Positions 34,331 to 45,065 of a stretch of DNA of 64,000 nt are shown one piece after another; the stretch's first letter is position 1; the number at the start of each line of letters is the position of its first letter. The stretch spans positions 23,512 through 87,511 of the forward strand of contig JAACJM010000312.1 in NCBI GenBank assembly GCA_013368315.1, in the 5' to 3' direction. This DNA comes from Tetrapyrgos nigripes. Its lineage: Eukaryota > Basidiomycota > Agaricomycetes > Agaricales > Campanellaceae. The position numbers and the translations under genes are program-made. The notes beneath the pieces were generated by a model. That model had not been told where the DNA came from. It saw only the letters and a program-made list of their open reading frames with translations, and did no database searches.

Positions 34331-35689
34331 GATGAAATTGAAGCGTAGGGCAAGGAGTTCTTTGTCGAGTAAATGAGGAGAGCAATAGAGTGCTTTGTGA
34401 GCTGGGGCTCATAGCCCTCTTGTCCAGGGTATATATCTTTCTGGAGACAAAGGAACTATCCCCCGGGAGGCTTTAGAGACCGGATACTGCGAGCAAGTCA
34501 TAAAACTGTTTCGCAGAAGGGTGATTATAAAAGAGGGACAAAGAGTTGAATGGAAAGTTATTGTGGTGGTGGTCAGAGTTTTGTCTTTGGAACGTACTGG
34601 AGTTCTCTGTAAGCAGTAACAAGGCTCCTGCCCAGACCCAGGTAATTCATTCCCAGTTTCTCTCCTTGGAGTTCGGCGAAGGTATTGATAGGAAGGGAGG
34701 TAGCGGTGAACTACAGTTGCGGTCAGAGTCTAGTTATTTACCGGTTTTACTACGTGGTCAAAGTTCTTCCTATTCAGAGCCTAATTTTTCATTCGTATGC
34801 CTTCTTCTATTGAGTAGGTGACATCATTAGAGTGAGTGAGCAGAGCGTCGTTACACGTGTTCAAAGTGTACAAAGAGATCGTTTACGAGCCTCTACCAAG
34901 TAATGGTACATTCTGAGTATTCTAGACATGTAGGGTAGAGCCATGGCGCCTCCTGTTCCTCTTTCCGTTCTTTCCTCGGCCTCCTCGACGCATCTTTCTT
35001 TGTCCTTCTGTCTGAAATGCTTCTTCAGGTTGGTAGTTCTCCTCCTCGTAGGTTCCTTTCTGGACGGTTCCATTTTCAGGATAGAGGTTAGTTGTATTAA
35101 GGACGCGTGGGCAATCCTTCAGTTCAGTACAGTTTGTGACGGGTTCATCGTGTAGGACAGGTAGGGGGAAGTCGAGTATGTCTCGGATGATGTCGTTCAT
35201 TAGGGGGAGTGGATCGATACCAGGGGTTATACCAGAGAAGATTCTGTTTGTTCGTTCACTGTTCTCAGGTGCGTCTTGGACCCGTCTACACGCTGGAAGT
35301 ACGTTTCTATCGGCTCGACGGATAGATGAGCAGATAGGTGTACAGAAGTAGGATGTATTTGGAGTTCAGATATATATACAAATAAATGCTATATTTTGAC
35401 TCTAAATATTCATACAGAAAGAACGTATATCTGGAAACCCCTAATTACACTTGATAGGTAGACAAAAAGATGGCACATGTAATCTATGTAAAGATGTACA
35501 AAAAGACGCCTAATTTGTATAGCTATTTGAACAAAAGAAAGATAACCTTTTAAAGCTCCGGATACATGTCCAGAAATCCTGTATATCTGAGGCACAGATA
35601 CAGGTGCAGATAGGAGTCCAAATGGACCATCTATCCAGAGTTCAGATAGGTCTGCAGATATATCATATTTCCAGAGTCAGAATAGGACG
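34331..35689 (-). other. Probable LINE 5' leader
   Basis: About 1.36 kb between the ORF1 start and the candidate target-site duplication. A minus-strand frame at 34922-35200 (with RRGGRGKNGKRNRRRHGS) is the only notable frame; I cannot say whether it is translated. Near 35350-35670 the sequence is rich in CAGATA/GTATAT words. No other gene is evident. Confidence 0.4.
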
Positions 35690-35953
35690 CAGGCGCGTCA
35701 GTGGCTTGACGCAGTCACGTTTCCAATGCGTCCACTGCAAGACGCATCTGTGTCAGAAGTTGTCATGTACGCTGTTGCTGTGAGATCTCAAACGCGCAGA
35801 AGCTTTTGCGAAGAAACATGGTATCCAGAAGGTTTATTTATGGTGGGATGAATGGTTACTAAGGTGCGTATTGTATCTCGAGAAGCTACGATGTCGTTGC
35901 GCATGCTAATGTCCTTTCCTTTGCAGAGCTGTTGAATGACCCCGAAATTGACG

Positions 35954-36754
35954 TTATTTACAACCCGGTGTGTATACCGTATTTTTCTGGCTCTCTGCTG
36001 TGACTCCAGCAATCTAGCCATTGCAAAGCACCTTTGATCAGGCCCGCGGGCATTGCGACGTACTGTGATATAAGGGATGAGCGCAAGATATGGTCAAAGT
36101 GAAGCAATACTTACAAGTTTTGCTTTGCGTGTAGCATCGGCTCGTCCTTCCCAAGACGATAAACGTGTGATGGTCTTGAAAGCGTTGTCTTGCAAAACGT
36201 AGATGCCCTGGATTGACTTGGTGAGCTGGAATACCTTGAGGGATGGGGTAAAAACACACCCTATGGTTCGTCCGCAGGTTGTCCACTTGTTTATCCCAAC
36301 ACGCTGCCCACAGATCCTTGCATACAAATTTGATGACGTCCAAGGTGGCGGTCAACTTTGGGGTCATGCGAGGGTACGGCGGTAGCTGAGAGGATTTCTG
36401 TCGGGTTCCCGCCTCCGAGGTAGCTATCTGTAAATAGAGATCTGTCCCAACATAATCTAAGGACGGTTAGAGTGGTATTGATTACACTGTAAAGAGGTAT
36501 ACGTACTTCTCTGCAAATTTCGCGCCAACATGCAATCCAATAGCTTCTTCCTCTTCATCCACTGCAGCATTTTTCCCTGAACGAGAATTGAGACTGACGG
36601 TCGAGTCTCTGGGGTTTTCGGTCTTTGGAGGCAAAGTCGGTAGTGCAGGTTGTGGTGGTGGGATCAGTCCAGCATCGACCATTTCTTTTTCTATCCTCTT
36701 GGACCGAGCAGTCACTACAGCTGAAGATTCACGTAGTAGAGTGAAACTCTCATT
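35954..36754 (-). pseudogene. TRAPP complex subunit Trs33/TRAPPC6-like, damaged
   Basis: Exons show LLRESSAVVTARSKRIEKEM, VDAGLIPPP, GLHVGAKFAEKY, then YPRMTPKLTATLDVIKFVCK and DLWAACWDKQVDNLRTNHR, then GIYVLQDNAFKTITRLSSWE, and YVAMPAGLIKGAL. This is the Trs33 family, a subunit of the TRAPP tether in ER-Golgi traffic. Introns (36502 down, 36261 down, 36116 down) fit GT..AG. Two faults: the C-terminal GVTAESQKNTVYT lies one frame off from GAL-QWL, so a one- or two-base indel near 36015 breaks the end; and the frame upstream of the first motif meets a TGA inside a 44-bp perfect palindrome, so the usual N-terminal exon is missing or not found. It may be a live gene with assembly errors or a relic next to the LINE. 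Confidence 0.6.
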
Positions 36755-36787
36755 CAAACTTCATATATGAAGTTTGAATGAGAGTTT
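36744..36787. repeat. 44-bp perfect palindrome
   Basis: AAACTCTCATTCAAACTTCA followed by TA and its exact complement, spanning 44 bases with no mismatch and no loop. It sits at the 5' edge of the Trs33-like coding region, overlapping its first recognisable codons. Confidence 0.85.
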
Positions 36788-37214
36788 TTGAACAACACGT
36801 GTCAAGCTTTGGAAACGCGTCATCGGTGGCGGCCTCACGCTCAGCCACCGTGGCGATCTGAGACTCGGATTCGGTAGGTACACTCGTTCACTGGGTATTT
36901 CATAGGCCTATATTCTAGATGTGGTACTATGTACTGATATACATGTATGGTATGATGACTTGCATGATGAAGAAGTAAGTAGAGTTGAATATGTAAAAGC
37001 CTCAGAGTATGTATGTATACATGTCTGTACCCCGTGGGTTCTGCTCATGCCTCGCTTAATCCGTCCAAACTTCTGAACACTTCCATATGGCCAGGGGCAG
37101 TAGATACCCGTACTGATCCCTAACTGTACTACTAGGGGAAAGAATGACTTGAAAATATGAATTATCGAGCGCTGTACTCTGTATGACTATCGCTCCAATT
37201 GATTTACTACTGGC
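36788..37214. other. Intergenic
   Basis: No feature recognised; AT-rich with repeated GTATGT words around 36950-37030. Confidence 0.4.
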
Positions 37215-37222
37215 TATAAATA
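37215..37222 (+). promoter_or_regulatory. TATA box of secreted cysteine-rich gene 1
   Basis: TATAAATA, 52 bp upstream of the start codon at 37267. Confidence 0.6.
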
Positions 37223-37266
37223 TTCGACCGACAGTGCAGTTTGATAACCCCCCAGTTCTCCAGACG

Positions 37267-37713
37267 ATGTTCTACAAGCCAGTATTCGCTATTGCTTTTA
37301 TGCTTTTCTCCACCTTGTCGGTTGCCGCTCAACAAGGTCAACAATGTACGTGATCTCCCTTCTTCGTATTTCACCTCAAACTGATTATAACCCTGTCGAA
37401 CGTAAACGCAGGCAATGATGTGAGTTTATGCTCCTTGTCCTAATCCTGAATGGCGTAGAGATGCTGACTTGTTCTGGATTCCATGTGACTCTTGCAGACC
37501 AGTCCCTGTTCGTCCAAAATCCGTGGTCCCTTCTAATCCAAGAATGCTGATCATAGCCTGAACCAGGTCCCGATGGATTCATATGCTGTGGCCCCTTTAC
37601 TACGGAGGGAGGATTGTGTGTTTTTTGCTCTAAATTTCCCTTACTCTCGACGCGTTGATTGACTATTTCTACTCTGTAGCTGCCACATAGACAGCGGATT
37701 CTGTCCCCTCTAA
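37267..37713 (+). CDS. Secreted cysteine-rich small protein 1
   Basis: Five exons (37267-37345, 37412-37419, 37498-37507, 37567-37615, 37680-37713) give 59 residues; exons 2 and 3 are only 8 and 10 nt. The signal peptide is MFYKPVFAIAFMLFSTLSVA. The mature part, after AQQGQQ, has six cysteines spaced C-x5-C-x5-CC-x9-C-x6-C, with the words CNDTSPCPDGFICCGPF and EGGFCHIDSGFCPL, ending in TAA. The tandem neighbour at 38386-38808 has the same exon sizes and the same cysteine pattern, which is strong support because the exons were chosen independently. Likely exported and disulfide-bonded. I do not recognise the family; the spacing resembles small knotted secreted proteins in general. It could serve outside the cell, at the wall, or toward a host or competitor. 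Confidence 0.78.
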
Positions 37714-38316
37714 ACAGACACCTTCGAATCGATAATCGGCCGCCACCGCAACCCATCTGCCAGATTCAGATGAGCAGGAATTGGAAGAAGCGGGAGCATA
37801 GTACTTCGTCTACGTATTCTGCATGTTTGCAGATTGTCTAATCAAATGCCTTGATCACTTTCTTGGATATGTATCATGATGGTCGAATAAGAATCACTGA
37901 CAGTAGACAACACACGGCGTTCTCAATGGTGGCTGAGTATAGATAGATATGTAGATGGGTTATCATCGATTCATCGCTAGCAGCAATTCTTCGTGTTGGA
38001 ACTCAATTTACAGAGGTACTGCATTATCCAGTGTACTACGGGTCCGGGAATGTGGCACTTATGACATTCATGATTCAGGAGTGTAGCATTTTTGGTGGCG
38101 CCAAGTCAAGTAGTCTCGGACTACTTGTCGGCTACAAAATATTCGTTCCAAAAAAAGAACGCACGGCGTAGCCGTCTGGACTGTAACCAGGCAAAACAGG
38201 GAGGCAAGGCACCAAGCACTCGAATGTCAGAATAAACATCGCTTAAGTACGGGAACCTCATAGCCTCGATCGGTCCAGATATCTTAATGGGCATGGCATT
38301 CAGGACCTTTCAGGTT
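37714..38316. other. Spacer between the two cysteine-rich genes
   Basis: No further exon of this family and no other gene found in this 600-bp gap, so the pair is a simple head-to-tail duplication. Confidence 0.45.
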
Positions 38317-38322
38317 TATAAG
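38317..38322 (+). promoter_or_regulatory. TATA-like box of secreted cysteine-rich gene 2
   Basis: TATAAG about 64 bp before the start codon at 38386. Confidence 0.4.
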
Positions 38323-38385
38323 ATACGGTACTTCAAGCGCATTTCATCCCCCAAGTCCCAACCAAGCTCAAAACCAGCCCCAGCG

Positions 38386-38808
38386 ATGTTCTACAAGACC
38401 TCCATTGTAATTTGCACCCTTTTGCTTGCTTTTTCAGCCACCGTTCAAGGCCAAATAATAAGTTCGTAATTCTCTAGCCTCCTTCACTCAATACCCGGTA
38501 CTTACCTTTTCTTCCTCTCGCAAAATCTCAGACTGTAACGCTGTGAGCAGTTCGTTCTTCTAGGATTATTTCGTATTAATAATTGTTTTGTGCTCCAGAC
38601 ACATCCCTGTTCGTACTGACATTCTGAAACGTTCCCCACTTAGATGATGACAGTATGCGTATTTGCTAGGTCCCGAAGGAGATCGGTGCTGTGGCCCAAT
38701 CACTCTGGAAGGCGGAATGTAAGTCAATCACAAATAACTGGATCTATAGCTCACTCGAATACGTATTTCAGCTGTCACAAAGGCCTAACGGGTGCCTGCC
38801 CACTGTAA
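38386..38808 (+). CDS. Secreted cysteine-rich small protein 2
   Basis: Five exons (38386-38461, 38532-38542, 38599-38608, 38670-38718, 38772-38808) give 60 residues; exons 2 and 3 are 11 and 10 nt, and exon 4 is 49 nt exactly as in the neighbour. Signal peptide MFYKTSIVICTLLLAFSATV is followed by QGQII. The mature part has CNATHPCPEGDRCCGPI and EGGICHKGLTGACPL, with cysteines spaced C-x5-C-x5-CC-x9-C-x7-C. About half the residues match gene 1, mainly cysteines, the CP(D/E)G turn, CCGP, EGG and the final CPL. The start MFYK is shared too. The donor after the third exon is GTTCGT in both genes. Role unknown; secretion is the firm prediction. Confidence 0.78.
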
Positions 38809-38977
38809 ACCCCTACGAGATTGTAGTTGATCGTTATAAACAGGTTTCAAGCGTTATCTGTAATATATCTTGAATTTCAAGAATGGCCGCATCGCTTTGC
38901 GCACTTATAAGTAGTTCTGAAGTTTGATGATGGACGTCTAGTTTTTTACACTGAATAACAAGATATAAGTTCTGCTT

Positions 38978-39506
38978 CTACGTTTGAATACACGTTGTCG
39001 ACTGGTCTATCAATTCTTCCGCTCCCCTACTCAGTTGGTCGAGTGAGACGTGGTACACAACAATCGTAGCCGGGTTGATGTACTGCATCCATTCAGCGAA
39101 GACTAGTTTAATGACACCAGTAGCAGCGAATGCTGCGTGAGCCTAAGACGTGATGATTCGAGTCAGTTCGGCGCTCAAATAGGTAAAGATTCATCATCCT
39201 CTGACGCACCTCTTCGCTATCCCAACCCGCAACAACGGCAGCATTCTGTCCATCATTTATGAAACCCGCATCCCCAATGTGCAAATCGTTACCCTTCTTG
39301 AGAAGAGTCTCAAGAGCAGCGAGATCCTTTTCAGGATTCAGGCAGCTGCCAAGGGCCCGGGTAATAATCTCCGTCACGGGAGCTTTGAGCGCCTTGTGAG
39401 CGGCATCTTTGTTCGTGAACTTGACGTGGAGAACTTTGTGCTCTCTAGTGCAGTGTTTAGAGAGCTCGGATGGGATGGAAGGGGTAACATCGGGAGCGTA
39501 TTCCAT
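38978..39506 (-). CDS. Small unknown protein beside IDO, ABM-like
   Basis: Two exons (39210-39506, 38978-39142) with a GTGCGT..AG intron give 153 residues. The protein has no signal peptide. Visible blocks are EHKVLHVKFTNKDAAHKALK, NDLHIGDAGFINDGQNAAVV, AGWDSEEAHAAFAATGVIKL and VFAEWMQYINPATIVVYHVS. The alternation of short strands with AGWDS...AH resembles dimeric alpha/beta-barrel (antibiotic biosynthesis monooxygenase-like) proteins, but I see no catalytic signature and the call is a guess from shape. It lies on the same strand as the IDO gene, with only 61 bp between the IDO stop and this ATG, so the two may share regulation or read-through. Confidence 0.7.
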
Positions 39507-39567
39507 ATTCTGAGTATTGACACGATATTACATACTGAGTATCAATCCACGAGATCCATCAAAACGA

Positions 39568-41259
39568 CTACACAACAGAAACAACCGCAACTGCTGGTGC
39601 AGGAGTGATGTTGGTAGTGGCAGATACACCTCGCTCTCCACAATACTTCTCCACCTCTTTCCTCAGTGTCTCTCGCTGGCGATTTGCCTGCTCCATGATA
39701 TCGCAGACCCCATCTACATCCTTGCAGTATTCATAGACCACAGCCATCTGCTCGAGAACAGCCTGGAGTTGATTTGGTAGCCACTACAGACTCTCGTTAG
39801 CAATCCCGAAGATACCGACACGACGCTTCGAAAGGCTTACCGTAACAATCGGGCTTCCTCCCGTTGCCGTGGGATGCGTGGTATACTTGAGGATGTACTC
39901 CCTCGTGAAGGACCAATGTCTCCATCGGAAATCTCGTACTTGGTCCAGCGCCTGCAGATACAACGCAGCTGTGTCAGGGTGGGCGAGAGCGAATTCTCTT
40001 ACACCTGAAGCGTTAGAGTATTCTTTGACGGCTTCGAGGAATTCGCGATGGTTTCCTGGTCGATACTGGCGGAAATCTTTCAGGATCTCGGTGAGCGGAG
40101 TGTTAGGCATCGAGATTTGGAGGAGGTTATCGCAGAGAGGGATCTATGGATGATCATTGAGACAGTGTAAAAGAGACGGCGTGAGTCCTAATGACATGAG
40201 AGGAAGCCCGCTGTGCGTACCATACTGTCATTTGCTCCTGATTCGCCTCGGAAAGACATTGGTTCTTCACTGACACCTTCGTAGACCACACCCTTGGGGA
40301 ACATGGATTGCGACGTGATCCCAAAGATGAACGTCCGGAAGGTTGTGTAGCTTGCAGGTTTGCTGCGGCCCCACATCGCTGAGAAGACAGGTAAGTTGGC
40401 ACTCATACAGAAAACGGGGCTGTCCAAGGTGTGATAGTACTCACTGTTCATGACACCATTGATCTTCGTCAGTGCACCAACCACTGTGCGAAGCCCATCA
40501 TCGAAACTCCCCCGATCGCGAGCTCCACAGGCTTCAAGGACCTCAGTAGCGCCTTTGACGAGAGGTCCGGACTCCTTCACCATTGCTATATGCACAAGGA
40601 CAAACCCTGCTTCTGAGGAGGTGGGATCTAGCCCCAGTTCGAAAGCCCGGATCAAGCGAAGGTTGTCATACTCGAGTCCTTTCTCTTGTTCCTCTAATCG
40701 ATAGTTAAAGAGAGCGTATGAACCGGCGTACTCCATGAAGGGCTTGAACCCAGCACTGAAGGGGGAAGAGACGTGTGTGATTAGCTCGAGTATATCAACG
40801 ACTTGACGCTACTCACATTTCGGCAACCTTGACAATAGGTAGTGAGATGCAACGAGGTAAAGACTGTCGACCAAGGCCATATCCTTCCCCTTTGATGAAC
40901 CGCCCATGGCATGGCTCGAGCAGATAAGCTGAGGCTAGGAACGAGTAGTCGCGATAGAGGGCGTTCATGAGGGGTTGGTCCTCGCGATACTTCTCGATAT
41001 GTTCGCTGAGGTCAGGTAACTCATTGACAACAGTCTCACCGAACTTGTTTTGTGCCAGGAGACCAGGCTCTCCTGAGAGTGTCTTGATGGGCATACGCTG
41101 AAGGAGAGACTCAAGAGGCGTGAACTCGGGCGGGAGCTCGGCAACAGGGTCCTGTCGAGGGAGGAAACCCCTGGTTGTGGAGACCATGAAGGATGGGAGG
41201 GACTTGTCGTCAGGACGAGTGTCTTCTAGAACTTTGAAGTTGAAGTGAGGGGTAGACAT
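39568..41259 (-). CDS. Indoleamine 2,3-dioxygenase
   Basis: Five exons (40817-41259, 40445-40755, 40221-40378, 39841-40143, 39568-39783) give 476 residues. Recognised by the IDO order: FMVSTTRGFLPRQDPVAELP, LMNALYRDYSFLASAYLLEP, IAGFKPFMEYAGSYALFNYR, the TMWGRSKPASYTTFRTFIFG block, KGVVYEGVSEEPMSFRGESG, then ILKDFRQYRPGNHREFLEAV, where the histidine is the expected proximal haem ligand, and FRWRHWSFTREYILKYT followed by ATGGSPIVTWLPNQL. The enzyme opens the indole ring of tryptophan with O2 to N-formylkynurenine, feeding NAD+ synthesis, and is cytosolic. Length fits fungal IDOs. Start taken at the ATG giving MSTPHFNFKVLEDTRPDD. Confidence 0.93.
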
Positions 41260-42346
41260 GGTGGTAGGCGAATGAGGATGGGGTAGCTGGTGGCTCAAAC
41301 TGAAAGAATCAGTGAGGATGAGGCCTCTTAAAATGTAGCGGCCGGAACTAGTCCGGTTTCATTCTCCTACCCTAAATCACGGGAACGCGAACGGAAGGAG
41401 GAACATATTGTCGCTTGGCGTGCCTCTGCCTGAACTTTGGAGCTTTGTGGATAAGATAGGATAGGAAGGCGTCGGATGAACGATTATTCGCGTTACGTCT
41501 GATGGATTTCCACTGGACAATGAGAGAGAGGGTTGGGGAATTCGAAAAAGCTGAGGTCCGATAGTATCAAAATCTGAGGTAGGCCCGTTCATCGGCAGGA
41601 TGGTAATAAAAGGGCTGGGAGAGGCTCGAAGTCTATCTATTGCATGGCGTCAGTGTTGACGACATGTGAAGGTGAAGGTCAAGTAGAATGAATATTGATT
41701 TCGGAACTGGGATTTCTTCGAAAAGAATCGTTCAAACGCTTGAGTGATTTTAGGTCATTGATGAGATATTTGGATGTACCACGTACTTACGGGCAGTTTC
41801 GTCGTTCACGAGTTCCATTGAGTTTGAGCTTGAGCCTGTCTGGTGTGGTTAGCTCCACTGAAAGCCCCTAAACATTCCTCTTTTCCGTTGTAATCCTCGG
41901 CGCTGGCTGGAGCTAGGGCAGCATATTACTGCTATCGTCGAAGTCAGGCTGGTTGAGGAAGGGACAGACCGACCATTCACTGATCGGAACTTGGAAGGAA
42001 CCAGTGACTCAGAGTTGAGGGATTTGTTCTAGGACGAGAGAAATACACAGTGCACTATGTTCAATTTAGCTGAGTAACGCAGTAACGCAAAACTCGGCCC
42101 CTTGCCTCCCCCGGATCTAAAGATCTGAACGCAGGACTGGAGAAGACTGGAGTCGACTATTTCCTGCACTGGTCCACTAATCAGTTCCACGGAGGCGTCG
42201 GACCTCCGCAGTGACCCTCAAACAAGTCAGCGTGTGGTCTCGACCGACACGCAAGGTAGACTCTAGACTCGGCCTTGGGAAAGTACGGACCTCCCTGCTT
42301 CTATGGAATGGCACTGCGCTCCGTCCCATCTATCGACTTTTCGACA
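41260..42346. other. Intergenic upstream of IDO
   Basis: About 1.1 kb with no gene recognised. A repeated AGTAACGCAGTAACGCA word occurs near 42073. Confidence 0.45.
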
Positions 42347-42733
42347 TCATCGACCTCTCTTGATGTAAACAGTAGTGTCCGCGCGCTTAATGTCGACAAT
42401 GATGGCGCCGTCTAATCGCCATGTAGGCTGCACTGTGACTACGTATTGACCAGGATGATGATGATGATGGTCACTGTGACCGTGGTGGTGGTAGGCAAAG
42501 ACATTTGTTATTTTCACGTGGGTGTGTTTGACGATTATGTCCAGTTCGTGTGGACATTTATAATAATTGGCTCCAGCTCTCAGAATTTTTAAAGTTCGAT
42601 TTTTTTTATCAGTTCTTTCCTCAGTGTATTTTTTTAGGGCAGCATCTATTCCATACCGCTTGTCGTGATGTAGTCCTTGCTTTTCATATGAGTATATCTT
42701 CGTGCTTGTCTTAATGCATTTCTTGAATGTCAT
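42347..42733 (-). CDS. Hypothetical His-rich protein
   Basis: A single frame of 128 residues from an ATG. The N-terminus is Lys-rich (MTFKKCIKTSTKIYSYEKQG), with a central histidine run (HHHGHSDHHHHH) that could bind metal ions, and a beta-like end (GQYVVTVQPTWRLDGAIIVD). No family recognised, no signal peptide, no introns. It could be a real small gene or the end of a larger lost one. Confidence 0.4.
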   Translation of the reverse strand: MTFKKCIKTSTKIYSYEKQGLHHDKRYGIDAALKKYTEERTDKKNRTLKILRAGANYYKCPHELDIIVKHTHVKITNVFAYHHHGHSDHHHHHPGQYVVTVQPTWRLDGAIIVDIKRADTTVYIKRGR

Positions 42734-42821
42734 TTATTGACAAACCGTGGAATGAAATGAAACGAAGTTTGTTTGCCCTTTGATGTCGCACCATCCACAG
42801 CCATTTTCCTGCATTTCTACC

Positions 42822-44937
42822 ATGGCATCCACATTACAGCTGCGGGGCTACATACATTCGAATCTCAAGCTCAAGGAGGCTGCAGCTTGGCTACATGTAA
42901 CAGTTACTGATTCTAACGATGATCTATTCGTACTGAATGCAAAAGTCCAACAACACGCCAAAGACCACCAACTCCCCAACCGCAACTCGAAATTTACCTT
43001 TTACAAGGTAGTGCTGTTTCACCAGCCTTCAAGCTAATTCTAACTCGTTCTTTATAGCCCCGGGACCTAAAATTCGCTCCATTGGAAAGCCTTGCTGAGA
43101 GGGTGAAAAGTTGGCTCCTTGACCACTTTAACGAGGCGTTGCATCCTTTGCTTTTCGGTACAGTGCAAGAAATCTGGGAAAATGAAAAACCGAGTACTAA
43201 GGTTGATTTTATTGCTGTGGACGAGCAAGGTGTGTGTAAATGTTCTTCTACCACTGCCTCCTTCTGACCGAGACATGCAGTCCTAGAGGGTACGGTTTGT
43301 CACCGCTCTTCTAACCATCCAACCGACGGCCTTTGCAGAACTCCAACTCCTTCATAATCTCCAGGATTCCGCCCTATATCCTCGAGTTCCTTACATTCAA
43401 GGTATTCATACTTGTTCTGTTCACTCTGACAAATCTGACATCGGCCAGAACATCTTTTTACGATACGCAGCTTCGAAAATGTGCCTTCTCCATCCTATTG
43501 CTCCCACCATCCTGAAAAGGTTCTCGATGATCCCAATCTCCTCTGTGCTGGGAGGCCAGTGGAGAGCTACGGACCCTCAAATGCGCTATTCGACCCTCGA
43601 CTCGCCACCCTGATTCATAAACTTGGCAACCTTGAATCTGCCGACCCTCCCACACACGAGATGCTTGGATTCGCTGAGCGACTTGTCACTGCGTCGGCCA
43701 AAGTGTACTCAAGTGAAAATTTGCGAGAGCAGGCCGTGATCGACCTTCTCAAAATTATGTTCCCAAAAGGAGAATACCAAACATCTCTTACCCATCACAC
43801 CGCGAAGCCGGAGGCATTTTGGTTTCATCAGCTTATCTTCAAACTAGGAAGTGCAGGAGATCCGCAGGTCCTGGTTCTTGTTGACTATATGAAGATTCTC
43901 GATGACAAGGCTCTGGTTGGTGTCCATGTTTGTCTTTCATTGTTTGCTGGCTAAGCGATTGTCATCTATAGTCTGGTCCCCTTAAGGGAAGGTCAAATTG
44001 CCCATGTGTTCTGCTCACCCTTGCTGGGACGGAACTGAAGATATCCACTGCAATTATTACCAATGTCGTCCATTTTCAACCTCTCTATTCCGAGGACCTT
44101 CGTGGTGGCCATGATCTCGCTTATCGGCTGGTCCGTCTTGCACGCGCTTTGCAAGCCGTGAAGGACACGTTCAATGAGCTCTCCAGTTTCTATACTAGCA
44201 TCAAAGCAGACCCAAACAGCTTACCGGAAGACGGCACACACATTTTTCCTAACCCTGTAAGTACGGCGGCGGCGGGACCTGCTGAGCCACCGCTACTAGA
44301 TACTTTAGGTTTGACATTCCTCCACAAACTCTCGCGTAACGGGGGCCAGGCCGCCAACAATGACCAGGCGCGCGAGGCCAACATGTCGCATGCCATTTAC
44401 GTGGCACAGAGCTGCGAAACACCATCAATTCGTGAAGGCCTCACCACTCCGGTAGCTCCTCTGGGAACCAAAGTTGTGGTCAAATTCGTACAAAGGTACA
44501 ACACAGAGGCACACACCATCCTTGCAAAGGAAAATCTCGCACCTAAACTATATCATCATTGTCGGGTTCTTGGAGAGTATACTATGGTCGTCATGGACTT
44601 TGTTGACTGCAAGACGGCTTGGGATCTCGAAAAAATGCGTATTCAAGTAATGGAGCAAACTGTTTATGAAGACGTTAGGAAGGCCATCAAGCATTTGCAT
44701 GACCAGAACATTGTTTTCGGTGACCTCCGCTCTCCAAACATCATGGTGCATGGCAACAACCGAGCTGTCTTGATCGATTTTGACTGGGCCGCGACGGAAG
44801 GTGAAGGGAGGTATCCCCCGAGGCTCTCTACCGAAGTTGAGTAGGCGCCAGGTGTGGAGAGGTATGGGGTTATTAAAAAGGAACATGATCTGTACATGCT
44901 GGAGATGTTCATGCACAAGCATCTTGTAGCATCATGA
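42822..44937 (+). pseudogene. FunK1-like protein kinase, ended early by TAG
   Basis: A multi-exon gene of the Agaricomycete kinase-like family. N-terminal exons: MASTLQLRGYIHSNLKLKEA, FTFYK/PRDLKFAPLESLAE, TKVDFIAVDEQG. Middle: LLTLAGTELKISTAIITNVV, DLAYRLVRLARALQAVKDTF. Kinase part: TKVVVKFVQRYNTEAH, YTMVVMDFVDC, IKHLHDQNIVFGDLRSPNIM and AVLIDFDWAATEGEGRYPP. FGDLRSPN stands for the catalytic HRD-type loop and DFD for the DFG motif, so the core is kept. The frame stops at TAG 44842-44844 after LSTEVE, but continues unchanged for 30 codons as APGVERYGVIKKEHDLYMLE to TGA at 44935-44937; relatives have Trp where the TAG stands. The join near 43480 does not fit in frame with the splice sites I can see. 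Confidence 0.6.
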
Positions 44938-45065
44938 ACCGTTTAGTTCCTGTACTGGTAGTGAGTTTTTTTACCTAATGCGAATTGTTCATATTCTAGT
45001 GTCTTGATTACGAGTCTCTCCCGATCTCTCGCCTCATACTGCGTTTCTCCGAGTCCAGATAATCG

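Larger units (their letters stand above)
26067..35689 (-). mobile_element. LINE (non-LTR retrotransposon), about 9.6 kb, decayed
   Basis: Minus-strand element with gag-like ORF1 (32217-34330), ORF2 with endonuclease, reverse transcriptase and RNase H (26322 to about 31820) and a 3' poly(A) tail seen as 19 T at 26067-26085. The word CAGGCGCGTC directly beyond the tail (26057-26066) recurs at 35690-35699, so it may be the target-site duplication and would set the 5' end at 35689, leaving about 1.36 kb of 5' leader. The 5' boundary rests only on that 10-base match. Eleven in-frame stops, all TGA, plus a shift in ORF2, mean it cannot make its proteins now. Confidence 0.8.
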
